Source of the DNA: an uncultured Clostridia bacterium
GTDB lineage: Bacteria > Bacillota > Clostridia > Christensenellales > Borkfalkiaceae
Assembly (NCBI GenBank): GCA_947625865.1
Contig: CANQQD010000003.1
Span: 21,613 to 85,612, forward strand
Direction of reading: 5' to 3'
DNA: 64,000 bases
Shown here: positions 48,089 to 56,698 of the stretch, piece by piece
How positions within the stretch are numbered: position 1 is the stretch's first letter
How the letters are laid out: every line of letters begins with the position of its first letter
The notes under the pieces: model-generated
What the model was told of the DNA's origin: nothing
What the model saw: the letters and a program-made list of their open reading frames with translations, nothing else
Database searches by the model: none
Translations under genes and position numbers: made by a program

Positions 48089-48718
48089 ATGACATTTGCA
48101 ATCTTCGTTACGGTTTTCCTTGCCGGGTTATCGCTTTCCGTAGACGCGTTCGCAGTTTCCGTGAGCGACGGCATGGTTTATCGCGATCTCGATAAAAGAA
48201 AGGGTATAGTAATTCCGTTGACCTTTGGCATTTTCCAAGCTGTAATGCCGATTATAGGTTATTATATCTACAAGCTGTTCAGCGAGATCGAAGCCTTCAC
48301 CCAATTCGATCACTGGGTCGGTTTTGCTTTGCTGGTATTTATCGGCGGGAAGATGATTTTTGACGGTATTCATGAGCTTCGCTCCCCGGAAGAGGAAGTG
48401 CAGCCCAAAAAATTTTCATTCTGGGAAGTGTTTGTTCAGGGGATTGCCACAAGCATTGACGCGCTCGCCCTCGGCTTTACGTTGGGAACGGGGCTTTTGC
48501 AGAACGCAACGGGCAACATAGACGTATGGGCATGGGTGAGCGTTGCCGTAATAGGCGTAACAACGTTCATCGTTGTGTTGTGCGGCACCGTAATAGGCGT
48601 AAAAGTGGGTAAGCTGTTCACGAAGAAAGCGAGCGTTGCCACGATTATAGGCGGCGCCGTGCTACTATTGATTGCCGTCAAGATCGTTGTCGGATCGTAC
48701 GTATCACTTCCGTTTTGA
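48089..48718 (+). CDS. mntP: Manganese efflux pump MntP
   Basis: LAGLSLSVDAFAVSVSDG...GIATSIDALALGFTLG paired DA motifs. Confidence 0.94.
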   Translation: MTFAIFVTVFLAGLSLSVDAFAVSVSDGMVYRDLDKRKGIVIPLTFGIFQAVMPIIGYYIYKLFSEIEAFTQFDHWVGFALLVFIGGKMIFDGIHELRSPEEEVQPKKFSFWEVFVQGIATSIDALALGFTLGTGLLQNATGNIDVWAWVSVAVIGVTTFIVVLCGTVIGVKVGKLFTKKASVATIIGGAVLLLIAVKIVVGSYVSLPF

Positions 48719-49724
48719 TTTGCTCGTTGCCGCACTTTATATGCGACGCTGCAAGCGCGGTTTTGATTTGATTGTCTTTAAGCAGACATGCGATTTTTTC
48801 ATAAAGAAGCTGCGGCGTCATATCCTTTTCGTCCAACACGTCGCATAGTCCTTCGCTTTTAAAATATTCGGCGTTTCCGATCTGGTCTCCGCGGCTTGCC
48901 GAATTTGCAAGAGGAATAAACAGCGTCGGGATCTTTAAAGAAACAAGCTCAAAGGCGGCGTTGGAGCCGCAACGCGACACAGCGGCGTCCGCACAAGCAT
49001 AAACGCTCCCCATATCGTCGCTGAATTCAATCTGTTTATAGCCGTAGATATTTGTGTCTACGGCGTTATTTTTGCCGCAGAGGTGGAGTACGTTGTAATC
49101 CATGCAAAGCCTTTGGATAATTTGTCTGAGGTTCTCGTTTATAATTTTCGAGCCGCTTCCGCCGCCGAGCACCAAAACGGTCGGGCGCAGATCCAGCCCG
49201 AATTTTTTCATCGCATCGGCTCTTTTGCCGTTAAATATTTTTTGCCTTATGGGCGGACCGCAGTAGATGCCGTTTTTAAACTTTTTTGCCGTCTGCGGGA
49301 AGGATGTTAAAACCTTTTTGCACCGCCTTGCAACGAATTTTGTCGCAAGTCCGGGTTCTATATCGGACTCGTGCGTAATTGACGGAATACCGAGCTTTTT
49401 GGCGGCTAAAACGGCGGGAACGCAGGCATATCCGCCCTTTGAAAATACCAACGACGGTTTTGTAGTCTCCAGAATTTTGCCGGCTTCTTTAACTGCCTTG
49501 ATAAGCCTGAACGGTAGAGCTAAGTTTGCGAACACCTTACCGCGTATAAGCTTTGGTGTGTTACATTCGTAAAATTTAACAGAGTTTTGTCTGCAAATGT
49601 CTTTTTCTATTCCCGCCGTACCCATATAAATGCAATTGAATTGCGTATTTAATTCATCTATCAAAGCTATATTCGGTATGACGTGTCCGGCGCTGCCGCC
49701 GCCGCAGAATAAAATAGTTTTCAT
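48678..49724 (-). CDS. murG: UDP-N-acetylglucosamine--N-acetylmuramyl-(pentapeptide) pyrophosphoryl-undecaprenol GlcNAc transferase (MurG-like)
   Basis: MKTILFCGGGSAGHVIPNIALI; FSKGGYACVPAVLAAKKLGIPSITHESDIEPGLA; VLVLGGGSGSKIINE; SRCGSNAAFEL. Confidence 0.92.
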   Translation of the reverse strand: MKTILFCGGGSAGHVIPNIALIDELNTQFNCIYMGTAGIEKDICRQNSVKFYECNTPKLIRGKVFANLALPFRLIKAVKEAGKILETTKPSLVFSKGGYACVPAVLAAKKLGIPSITHESDIEPGLATKFVARRCKKVLTSFPQTAKKFKNGIYCGPPIRQKIFNGKRADAMKKFGLDLRPTVLVLGGGSGSKIINENLRQIIQRLCMDYNVLHLCGKNNAVDTNIYGYKQIEFSDDMGSVYACADAAVSRCGSNAAFELVSLKIPTLFIPLANSASRGDQIGNAEYFKSEGLCDVLDEKDMTPQLLYEKIACLLKDNQIKTALAASHIKCGNEQIKTEVIRTIRQRS

Positions 49725-49784
49725 AGCAATAATTATATTTATTATTGCTGTTTTTTATGAAAAATAAAAAGGGCGTCGCCGCCC

Positions 49785-50372
49785 TTATTCATTCTGAATG
49801 TTTTTTGTCAATTGGGATAGTATATGTTCGGTTATGGAACTGACCTGTTTCATCAAATCGTCCATAGGCACGCTGCCGTCGCCGAATCTTACCCATTTAA
49901 CATAGCAGTCGATGATCCCTCCGACGGCATAGGTAAGAGGATAATCTATTTGTTTCACGTCCGTTTGCGGGAACTTTTTAATAAGAGAATCCGAAGCCTT
50001 TCTGACGAGGATCTGCTTTATTTTTGCAATAACGTTTATGAAGTTCGTCGAAAAGATTATATAGCGCTTCATGGCTTCGTTTTCGTCCAGCCGGTCCGTC
50101 AGCTTTTTGAAAAACAAGTAGGTGGAGGCGTATATATCCGAAATTGTAAAATCGTCCATACACTCCGAAATGCTTTCCTCGATCTCCTTGTCTAAATCCG
50201 CCGCCACCGACGCTACGTCCGAATAGTGCAAATAGAACGTGGAGCGGTTTACCAACGCCTTAGCGGCAAGATCGGAAACGCTTATTTTGCTTATCGATTG
50301 CTTTTCCACAAGCTCCATAAAGGCTTTTTTAATGCTTGTACGTGTTTTTATTATTCTTTTATCTGTTGGCAT
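49785..50372 (-). CDS. TetR-family transcriptional regulator
   Basis: KRIIKTRTSIKKAFMELVEKQSISKISVSDLAAKALVNRSTFYLHYSDVASVA. Confidence 0.92.
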   Translation of the reverse strand: MPTDKRIIKTRTSIKKAFMELVEKQSISKISVSDLAAKALVNRSTFYLHYSDVASVAADLDKEIEESISECMDDFTISDIYASTYLFFKKLTDRLDENEAMKRYIIFSTNFINVIAKIKQILVRKASDSLIKKFPQTDVKQIDYPLTYAVGGIIDCYVKWVRFGDGSVPMDDLMKQVSSITEHILSQLTKNIQNE

Positions 50373-50478
50373 ATTTAATATTCCCGTCAAGATTTCCTTT
50401 TGTGTCAATTATAATACATTTTGACGAATAAAGCAATTTAATCTTGACATAATTTTAATGGAGTTGTAAAATATAAAT

Positions 50479-50796
50479 ATGAATCACGTGCAATTTATTG
50501 TGGTAATCATAACCGGCAGCCTGTTTGCGCTGTTGTTTTTTATAGGACTTTTCGTAATGCTCTATCAAAACAGCAAGCAAAACGAGCTTAACAGGCGTCT
50601 TACCGAGATGTATAACGACCCCGATCTTGCAAAAATGGACTATGATTTTTCCGGCTATGACGATGAAATTTCCCGTATTGTTTCGGCTTCGAGAGCCGAC
50701 GGGCAGTTGACCATTGACGACGTTCTTATAAGCGGCGCAGTAAGCCCCGCAGACGAAGGGATAGAGGAGATTACGGGTAATTATAAACCCGATTGA
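50479..50796 (+). CDS. Hypothetical protein with N-terminal TM
   Basis: FIVVIITGSLFALLFFIGLFVMLYQN; intact ORF followed directly by PAP2 gene. Confidence 0.65.
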   Translation: MNHVQFIVVIITGSLFALLFFIGLFVMLYQNSKQNELNRRLTEMYNDPDLAKMDYDFSGYDDEISRIVSASRADGQLTIDDVLISGAVSPADEGIEEITGNYKPD

Positions 50797-50798
50797 TT

Positions 50799-51353
50799 AT
50801 GGATCTGAACATTCTCAAATGGATTCATTCCACGTTTCATGGACAGACGTGGCTGAACGTTATTATGGCGGGCGTAACCTGGCTCGGCGAATTCGGGGCC
50901 GCTGCAATCGTGCTTGCCGTGGTATTGCTGATTTTCAAAAGGACAAGACGCGCCGGATTTGCCGTAGCTGCGGCTGCTGCAATAGATTTTATTGTTGTGA
51001 ACGTTATTTTAAAATCCTGCGTCAACCGCCCGCGCCCTTGGACGGAATGGAATGACATAATAGATTTCTATGCATCCGTCGGTGTTCGCCAACCAACCGA
51101 CTCGTCGTTCCCTTCCGGTCATGCCGCCGCCTGTATGGCTGCGGCTGTGGTGGTTATGTTCAGATATAGGTGGAAGGGTCTCATTGCTTTTGCCGTTGCT
51201 CTGCTTGTTGCTGTTTCGAGAATTTATCTGTGTCTGCACTACCCGTCGGACGTGCTCGGCGGGGTTTTGATAGGCGCCGCTTGCGGCGTTGCGGGACATT
51301 TCATAGTTAAAGCAATAGATAATAAAATCGATAAAAACAAAGCCAAGCCATAG
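50799..51353 (+). CDS. PAP2-family phosphatase (undecaprenyl-diphosphatase-like)
   Basis: KSCVNRPRP, SFPSGHAAACMAAA, SRIYLCLHYPSDVLGG. Confidence 0.95.
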   Translation: MDLNILKWIHSTFHGQTWLNVIMAGVTWLGEFGAAAIVLAVVLLIFKRTRRAGFAVAAAAAIDFIVVNVILKSCVNRPRPWTEWNDIIDFYASVGVRQPTDSSFPSGHAAACMAAAVVVMFRYRWKGLIAFAVALLVAVSRIYLCLHYPSDVLGGVLIGAACGVAGHFIVKAIDNKIDKNKAKP

Positions 51354-51367
51354 GGCTAAGCCGATAA

Positions 51368-51397
51368 AAAAAGAGAGAGGTGTGAACCTCTCTCTTT
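51368..51397. terminator. Terminator between convergent genes
   Basis: aaaaagagagaggtgtgaacctctctctttt. Confidence 0.8.
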
Positions 51398-51816
51398 TAT
51401 ATGACCTTGAACTTCATGTAGAGCTGTTTTGTGAAAATGGTTTTGGATATAGTGAATTCACCCTTTTTAACGGTGGCTTTTTCTCTGAATCTGTAGCCTA
51501 AAATTCCTATTTCGCCCTCTAATTCTCTTGTTGAAAGGTCAAGCGCATAGCTTCCGTCTATAATTTGCTTTTCCTCGCCCTTCTGTTTGAATACGAGCTG
51601 CATCTTTTCATTGTTTACAAGAATGATCCTTATATAGTCGTATTCCTCAAGCAGATCCTTGTCGCCTAATTTAGCTTCAACACATTCGTACTGCGCTATA
51701 TACGGCTTGGTGATATCTTTTATTGAGCCCTCCGCTTTTGCCTCGCAGGCCGGCAAGATAAAAATGGAGAGGGATAGGAAGAATAAGACGGATATTAATA
51801 AAAGTTTGCGTTTCAT
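51397..51816 (-). CDS. Putative lipoprotein, hypothetical
   Basis: MKRKLLLISVLFFLSLSIFILPACEAKAEG with lipobox LPAC. Confidence 0.72.
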   Translation of the reverse strand: MKRKLLLISVLFFLSLSIFILPACEAKAEGSIKDITKPYIAQYECVEAKLGDKDLLEEYDYIRIILVNNEKMQLVFKQKGEEKQIIDGSYALDLSTRELEGEIGILGYRFREKATVKKGEFTISKTIFTKQLYMKFKVI

Positions 51817-51849
51817 AGAGGCTATTTTGCGCAAAAAACAAAAAAATAT

Positions 51850-51883
51850 CCCCCCCTGCCGTGACTGCAGGGGGGACAAATAT
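51850..51883 (-). terminator. Rho-independent terminator of fba
   Basis: Minus strand: gtcccccctgcagtcacggcaggggggg followed by T-rich tract. Confidence 0.8.
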
Positions 51884-51887
51884 TTGA

Positions 51888-52754
51888 TTATGCTTTGCCG
51901 ATAGACCCGAAGATCTCCATTTTTTCTTTTACGGTGTCCTTGATGGCTTGTGCGCCGGGAGCGAGCAATTTTCTGGGGTCGAAGCCCTTGCCAACGAGGT
52001 CCTTGCCCTCTTCGATATACTTTCTCGTCGCTTCCTGGAAGGCAAGCTGGCACTCGGTATTTACATTTATTTTTGCAACTCCGAGCGAAATAGCTTTCTT
52101 TATCATATCTGTGGGAATACCTGTGCCGCCGTGAAGAACGAGAGGCATGTTCCCGACCTTTTCTTTTACCGCGGCAAGCGTTTCAAAGCTCAGCCCGGGC
52201 CAATCTGCGGGATATTTGCCGTGAATGTTGCCAATGCCTGCAGCAAGCATCGTGACGCCCAGATCTGCGATTTTTTTGCACTCTTCGGGGTCGGCGCACT
52301 CGCCGCGCCCTATAACGCCGTCCTCCTCGCCGCCAATGGCGCCGACTTCGGCTTCAAGGCTGAGTCCCAAATGGTTGCAAACGGAAACAAGCTCCTTTGT
52401 TTTTGCAACGTTTTCATCTATGGGGAAATGCGAACCGTCGAACATAATGGAGGAGAAGCCCGCGTCAATGCACTTATAGCAACCGTCATATGTGCCGTGG
52501 TCAAGATGAAGAGCTACGGGAACAGTTATATTGAGGCATCCGATCATTGCCTTGACCATAGCCGCAACGGTTTTGAAGCCCGTCATATATTTGCCTGCTC
52601 CCTCGGATACGCCGAGGATAACGGGGGACTTCAGCTCCTCCGCGGTCTGCAGAATGGACTTTGTCCACTCAAGATTGTTTATGTTGAACTGACCTACGGC
52701 ATACTTACCGTCTCTTGCCTTTTCCAGCATTTCTTTTGCCGAAACTAACGCCAT
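51888..52754 (-). CDS. fba: Class II fructose-bisphosphate aldolase
   Basis: MALVSAKEMLEKARDGKYAVGQFNINNLEW; HLDHG; IMFDGSHFPIDENV; LVLHGGTGIP; KINVNTECQ. Confidence 0.97.
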   Translation of the reverse strand: MALVSAKEMLEKARDGKYAVGQFNINNLEWTKSILQTAEELKSPVILGVSEGAGKYMTGFKTVAAMVKAMIGCLNITVPVALHLDHGTYDGCYKCIDAGFSSIMFDGSHFPIDENVAKTKELVSVCNHLGLSLEAEVGAIGGEEDGVIGRGECADPEECKKIADLGVTMLAAGIGNIHGKYPADWPGLSFETLAAVKEKVGNMPLVLHGGTGIPTDMIKKAISLGVAKINVNTECQLAFQEATRKYIEEGKDLVGKGFDPRKLLAPGAQAIKDTVKEKMEIFGSIGKA

Positions 52755-52957
52755 AAAAACCTCCGAATCATATATAATATTTATAGGCTGAATTTTTACC
52801 TTATTTAAGTATAATTGATATTTGAAAAATTTTCAAGCCTATTTTAAAAAATAATTTATAAATGTTGTAAAAACAGTTTCAACGGCTTAAATACGGTTTA
52901 TAATTTAGTTGATATTGGGGCAGCAATAACTTGGTCGCACAAAATATTGAAATTTTG

Positions 52958-52986
52958 TTGACTTAAATAAATTATTTTGCTATAAT
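52958..52986 (+). promoter_or_regulatory. gap promoter
   Basis: TTGACT (52958-52963), 17 nt, TATAAT (52981-52986). Confidence 0.8.
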
Positions 52987-53028
52987 CAATAGCGAATGAA
53001 ATATTAATGTTTCGGAGGAATTTATTCT

Positions 53029-54045
53029 ATGGCAAACGTAAAAGTTGCAATCAACGGATTCGGTCGTATCGGTCGCCTTGCGTTCAGGCAGATGTTTGAT
53101 GCCGAGGGCTATGAAATAGTAGCCATCAACGACCTTACAAGCCCTAAGATGCTGGCACATCTTTTGAAGTATGACTCGGCTCAGGGCAGATATAAGTATG
53201 CCGATTCCGTAATTGCAGGCGAGGACAGCATTACTGTTAACGGTCAGACAATCAAAATTTATGCGGAGAAAGATGCTGTCAATCTTCCTTGGAAGGACCT
53301 TGATGTAGACGTTGTTTTGGAGTGCACCGGTTTTTACTGCTCCAAAGAAAAGGCTTCTGCACACATTAAGGCGGGAGCTAAGAAGGTTGTTATTTCCGCA
53401 CCTGCAGGCAACGACCTGCCTACAGTTGTATTCGGCGTAAACGAAAAGGTTCTTAAGGCAAGCGACACCGTTATTTCTGCGGCAAGCTGCACCACAAACT
53501 GCCTTGCGCCTATGGCAGATACTCTCAATAAGCTATGCAAGATCAGAAAGGGCTATATGACGACCATTCACGCATACACAGGCGATCAGATGGTTCTCGA
53601 CGGTCCCCACAGAAAGGGCGATTTGAGAAGAGCAAGGGCAGCCGCTATAAATATCGTTCCCAACTCAACGGGCGCGGCAAAGGCAATAGGTCTTGTTATT
53701 CCCGAGCTCAACGGCGTTCTTGACGGCTGCGCACAGCGCGTGCCCGTGCCCACAGGCTCACTGACCCAGCTTATTGCAGTGTGCGAGGGCGAGGTTGACG
53801 CTCAGGCTGTTAACGCAGGTATGAAGGCTGCGGCATCCCAGTCCTACGGCTACACCGAGGAAGAGATAGTATCGAGCGACGTAATAGGTATGACATATGG
53901 CTCGCTGTTCGATGCAACGCAGACGAAGTGCATGCCTCTCGGCGACGGCACGACCCTTGTAAAGGTCGTTTCCTGGTACGACAACGAAAATTCCTACACA
54001 TCCCAGATGGTAAGAACGATCAAATACTTTGCCGAACTTAAGTAA
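53029..54045 (+). CDS. gap: Type I glyceraldehyde-3-phosphate dehydrogenase
   Basis: [56 protein letters not shown]. Confidence 0.98.
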   Translation: MANVKVAINGFGRIGRLAFRQMFDAEGYEIVAINDLTSPKMLAHLLKYDSAQGRYKYADSVIAGEDSITVNGQTIKIYAEKDAVNLPWKDLDVDVVLECTGFYCSKEKASAHIKAGAKKVVISAPAGNDLPTVVFGVNEKVLKASDTVISAASCTTNCLAPMADTLNKLCKIRKGYMTTIHAYTGDQMVLDGPHRKGDLRRARAAAINIVPNSTGAAKAIGLVIPELNGVLDGCAQRVPVPTGSLTQLIAVCEGEVDAQAVNAGMKAAASQSYGYTEEEIVSSDVIGMTYGSLFDATQTKCMPLGDGTTLVKVVSWYDNENSYTSQMVRTIKYFAELK

Positions 54046-54055
54046 TTGATAATCA

Positions 54056-54082
54056 AAAAGCCCGACGTTGTCGGGCTTTTTT
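54056..54082 (+). terminator. Rho-independent terminator
   Basis: aaaaagcccgacgttgtcgggctttttt. Confidence 0.9.
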
Positions 54083-54172
54083 CATGACTACTATGCTTTT
54101 TGTATTAAGCGGTTTGACGGTTGGTCAGACCGCTTTTGTATGCCTAAATTTGTCCTAATACACATTTTGTAA

Positions 54173-54427
54173 TTAATAATTAATCATTTCTTTATCGAAA
54201 AGATCGTCGATTTTTACGTTCAAAACTTTTGCGATAGCATAGAGTTCTATGTCTGTTACCGTCCGCGAACGATCCTCGATGCGCGATATAGAGCCTCTGC
54301 AAACATAAACCGCATACAGCTCAAGCATATTTGAAAGTTTTTGTTGGCTCATTTTTAATTTTTTACGAAATTTTGCCATATTTCCACCAATCAAATTCAT
54401 CTTCGCGCCGTCTATTATCCGTGCCAT
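54173..54427 (-). CDS. XRE-family HTH regulator
   Basis: MAKFRKKLKMSQQKLSNMLELYAVYVCRGSISRIEDRSRTVTDIELYAIAKVLNVKIDDLFDKE. Confidence 0.88.
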   Translation of the reverse strand: MARIIDGAKMNLIGGNMAKFRKKLKMSQQKLSNMLELYAVYVCRGSISRIEDRSRTVTDIELYAIAKVLNVKIDDLFDKEMINY

Positions 54428-54454
54428 AAATTTTCTCCTTTTAATTTTTTTGTC

Positions 54455-54517
54455 TTGACATAGGACAATTAGTATGATATACTGATAAAAAATTAAATTT
54501 GTCCTATCATAGGACAA
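54455..54517 (+). promoter_or_regulatory. Promoter with operator palindrome for adjacent XRE regulator
   Basis: TTGACA (54455-54460), 17 nt, TATACT (54478-54483); half site ATAGGACAA (54460-54468); TTGTCCTAT-C-ATAGGACAA (54499-54517). Confidence 0.8.
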
Positions 54518-54548
54518 AAGAGAAAGTAAACGACCAAATTTAAAAAAC

Positions 54549-54740
54549 TTGCTTTCGCTGTTTGAAACAAAAACTGAATTTTCATTAACAGAAACACAGT
54601 ATAAAGAAAAGACGGGAGTGGCTTTGCCGAAAGATGCAAGTTATCTTTTAAAAAATTCTGCCGTTTCAAAACTTGCCGCTGAAAAGGGTTATTCGCTTTT
54701 GGTCAATGAAAGGACAGTTTCGTTTAAAAAAAACAAATAA
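54549..54740 (+). CDS. Small hypothetical protein (TTG start or N-terminally incomplete)
   Basis: 63-aa ORF between a strong promoter and the PH/SHOCT gene; no upstream ATG in frame. Confidence 0.35.
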   Translation: MLSLFETKTEFSLTETQYKEKTGVALPKDASYLLKNSAVSKLAAEKGYSLLVNERTVSFKKNK

Positions 54741-54755
54741 AAACGGAGTATGATT

Positions 54756-55373
54756 ATGGAAAACAAAGGGATAAGTGCTGAAATTTCAAAGAAAATATCA
54801 ATAGGTGGATTGATTCTATTGTGGGTATTTATTGGAATTCAGTGCATAATATTATTATTTTGGTTTCTTGTAGGTAAGCTCGGAATGGAGTTTGTTTATA
54901 TTTTATTTAGTATTGAGATATTGACCATGGTATTATTTTTTCTATGGGTATTGGTCGGCGTACGAAGAAGAAGTTTGTCCTCTCTTACAGTCAATGAAAA
55001 GGAAATTGTTGGCTCTTATACTGCGTTTATTCCTATTGCAAAAATCACATTAAAAATGCCTATCGAAAAGATTGATAATATATCTGCAGTAAACAGTTTC
55101 TTTTTCTTGTATACTGGCAAAGCTCTGAGAATAGGCTATGCTTCAAGCGTTATCAAAATCCCTTATGTTCTCAATGCGGATGAAATAGTTGAGTTTATTT
55201 TGGCGGCAATCGAGAAAGCAAAAAACAGACCCATAAAACCTATCGCAGTGCAAGAAAATCCCCAAACCGACGCAATGGACAGTTTGAAAAAACTTGCCGA
55301 ATTACGTGATTCGGGGATTATAAATGAGGAAGAGTTCAATCAAAAGAAGAACGAATTATTGGGTAAAATTTAG
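54756..55373 (+). CDS. Membrane protein with PH-like segment and C-terminal SHOCT domain
   Basis: Two TM helices, VNEKEIVGSYTAFIPIAKITLKMPIEKI, C-terminal DSLKKLAELRDSGIINEEEFNQKKNELLGKI. Confidence 0.82.
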   Translation: MENKGISAEISKKISIGGLILLWVFIGIQCIILLFWFLVGKLGMEFVYILFSIEILTMVLFFLWVLVGVRRRSLSSLTVNEKEIVGSYTAFIPIAKITLKMPIEKIDNISAVNSFFFLYTGKALRIGYASSVIKIPYVLNADEIVEFILAAIEKAKNRPIKPIAVQENPQTDAMDSLKKLAELRDSGIINEEEFNQKKNELLGKI

Positions 55374-55426
55374 TAATAAAAATTTGTAGTTGCCTTTAGT
55401 ACAGTTGTGCAAATATAATAAAATAA

Positions 55427-55460
55427 GCCCGACGGAAAAGCGGTTTCCGTCGGGCTTTAA
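55427..55460. terminator. Terminator between convergent genes
   Basis: aagcccgacggaaaagcggtttccgtcgggcttt. Confidence 0.85.
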
Positions 55461-55465
55461 AATTT

Positions 55466-56566
55466 TTAGACGTTGAAGCGGAAGAGGACTACATCGCCGT
55501 CCTTAATGACGTAATCTTTGCCCTCCGAACGCACCTTGCCTTTTTCGCGTGCGCCCACAAGCCCTCCGCACTCCAAAAGCGTTTTATAGTCGCAAATTTC
55601 CGCACGTATAAATCCCTTTTCAAAGTCGGTGTGTATTTTTCCCGCCGCCTGAGGCGCCTTTGTGCCTTTAACTATCGTCCACGCCCGCGTTTCCTTTTCG
55701 CCTGCCGTCAGGAACGATATCAAGCCTAAAAGCGAATAACTCTTTTTAATGAGCCTGTTAAGCCCGCTTTCTTCAAGCCCGAGCTCGTTTAAGAACATTT
55801 GCGCGTCTTCGGGTTCCATCTGCGAAAGCTCTTCTTCTGTCTTTGCGCATATCACCAGGACCTCGCTGCCCTCCGCTGCGGCATACTGTTTTACGCGGAC
55901 AACAAACGGTATATCGTCCTCTAGCTTGCCCATATCGAATTCCGATATGTTAGCGGCATAAATCACCGGCTTTGCAGTGAGCAGAAACAGGTTATCGAGG
56001 AGTGGTTTTTCTTCTTCGGAGCACTCGAAAAGTCTTGCGGGCTTTTCCTCGCTCAAAAATTTTTCGAGCTTTTCCAAAAATGCGTATTCGGCTGCCGCTT
56101 CTTTGTTTGAACCGCCGCGCGCAACGTTTCGTATTCTGTCCTGCCGCTTGTTTACTGCCTCAATATCGGCTAAAATAAGCTCCAAGGTTATAGTTTTGAT
56201 ATCCTCAACGGGATCGATCACATTGTTTACGTGCGTTATATTCGGATCCTCGAAGCAACGAACCACATGCACGATGGCGTCGCACTCACGGATATGCGAG
56301 AGAAACTTGTTCCCAAGTCCTTCGCCCTGAGACGCGCCCTTGACGAGCCCCGCAATATCAACAAATTCAACAATGGCGGGGGTGACCTTCTGGCTGTTGT
56401 AGAGTTTTGCCAAAAGATCGAGCCGTTCGTCGGGCACGGCTACAACGCCGATGTTGGGCTCAATGGTGCAGAAGGGGTAGTTTGCGGCTTCCGCGCCTGC
56501 ATGGGTTATCGCGTTAAACAGAGTGGACTTGCCAACGTTGGGCAGTCCCACAACTCCTAATTTCAT
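55466..56566 (-). CDS. ychF: Redox-regulated ATPase / Obg-like GTPase YchF
   Basis: MKLGVVGLPNVGKSTLFNAITHAGAEAANYPFCTIEPNIGVVAVPDERL; C-terminal TGS domain. Confidence 0.98.
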   Translation of the reverse strand: MKLGVVGLPNVGKSTLFNAITHAGAEAANYPFCTIEPNIGVVAVPDERLDLLAKLYNSQKVTPAIVEFVDIAGLVKGASQGEGLGNKFLSHIRECDAIVHVVRCFEDPNITHVNNVIDPVEDIKTITLELILADIEAVNKRQDRIRNVARGGSNKEAAAEYAFLEKLEKFLSEEKPARLFECSEEEKPLLDNLFLLTAKPVIYAANISEFDMGKLEDDIPFVVRVKQYAAAEGSEVLVICAKTEEELSQMEPEDAQMFLNELGLEESGLNRLIKKSYSLLGLISFLTAGEKETRAWTIVKGTKAPQAAGKIHTDFEKGFIRAEICDYKTLLECGGLVGAREKGKVRSEGKDYVIKDGDVVLFRFNV

Positions 56567-56698
56567 AAATACTTGTCCTTAAAAATTGTCTTTATCAAAT
56601 TATAATATAAATTGAACGAAAAATCAAAAGGAATAGCGGTCGTTGATTGCCAAAAATTTAACATTGTGTTAAAATATTATTCAAACAGGTATTAAATT

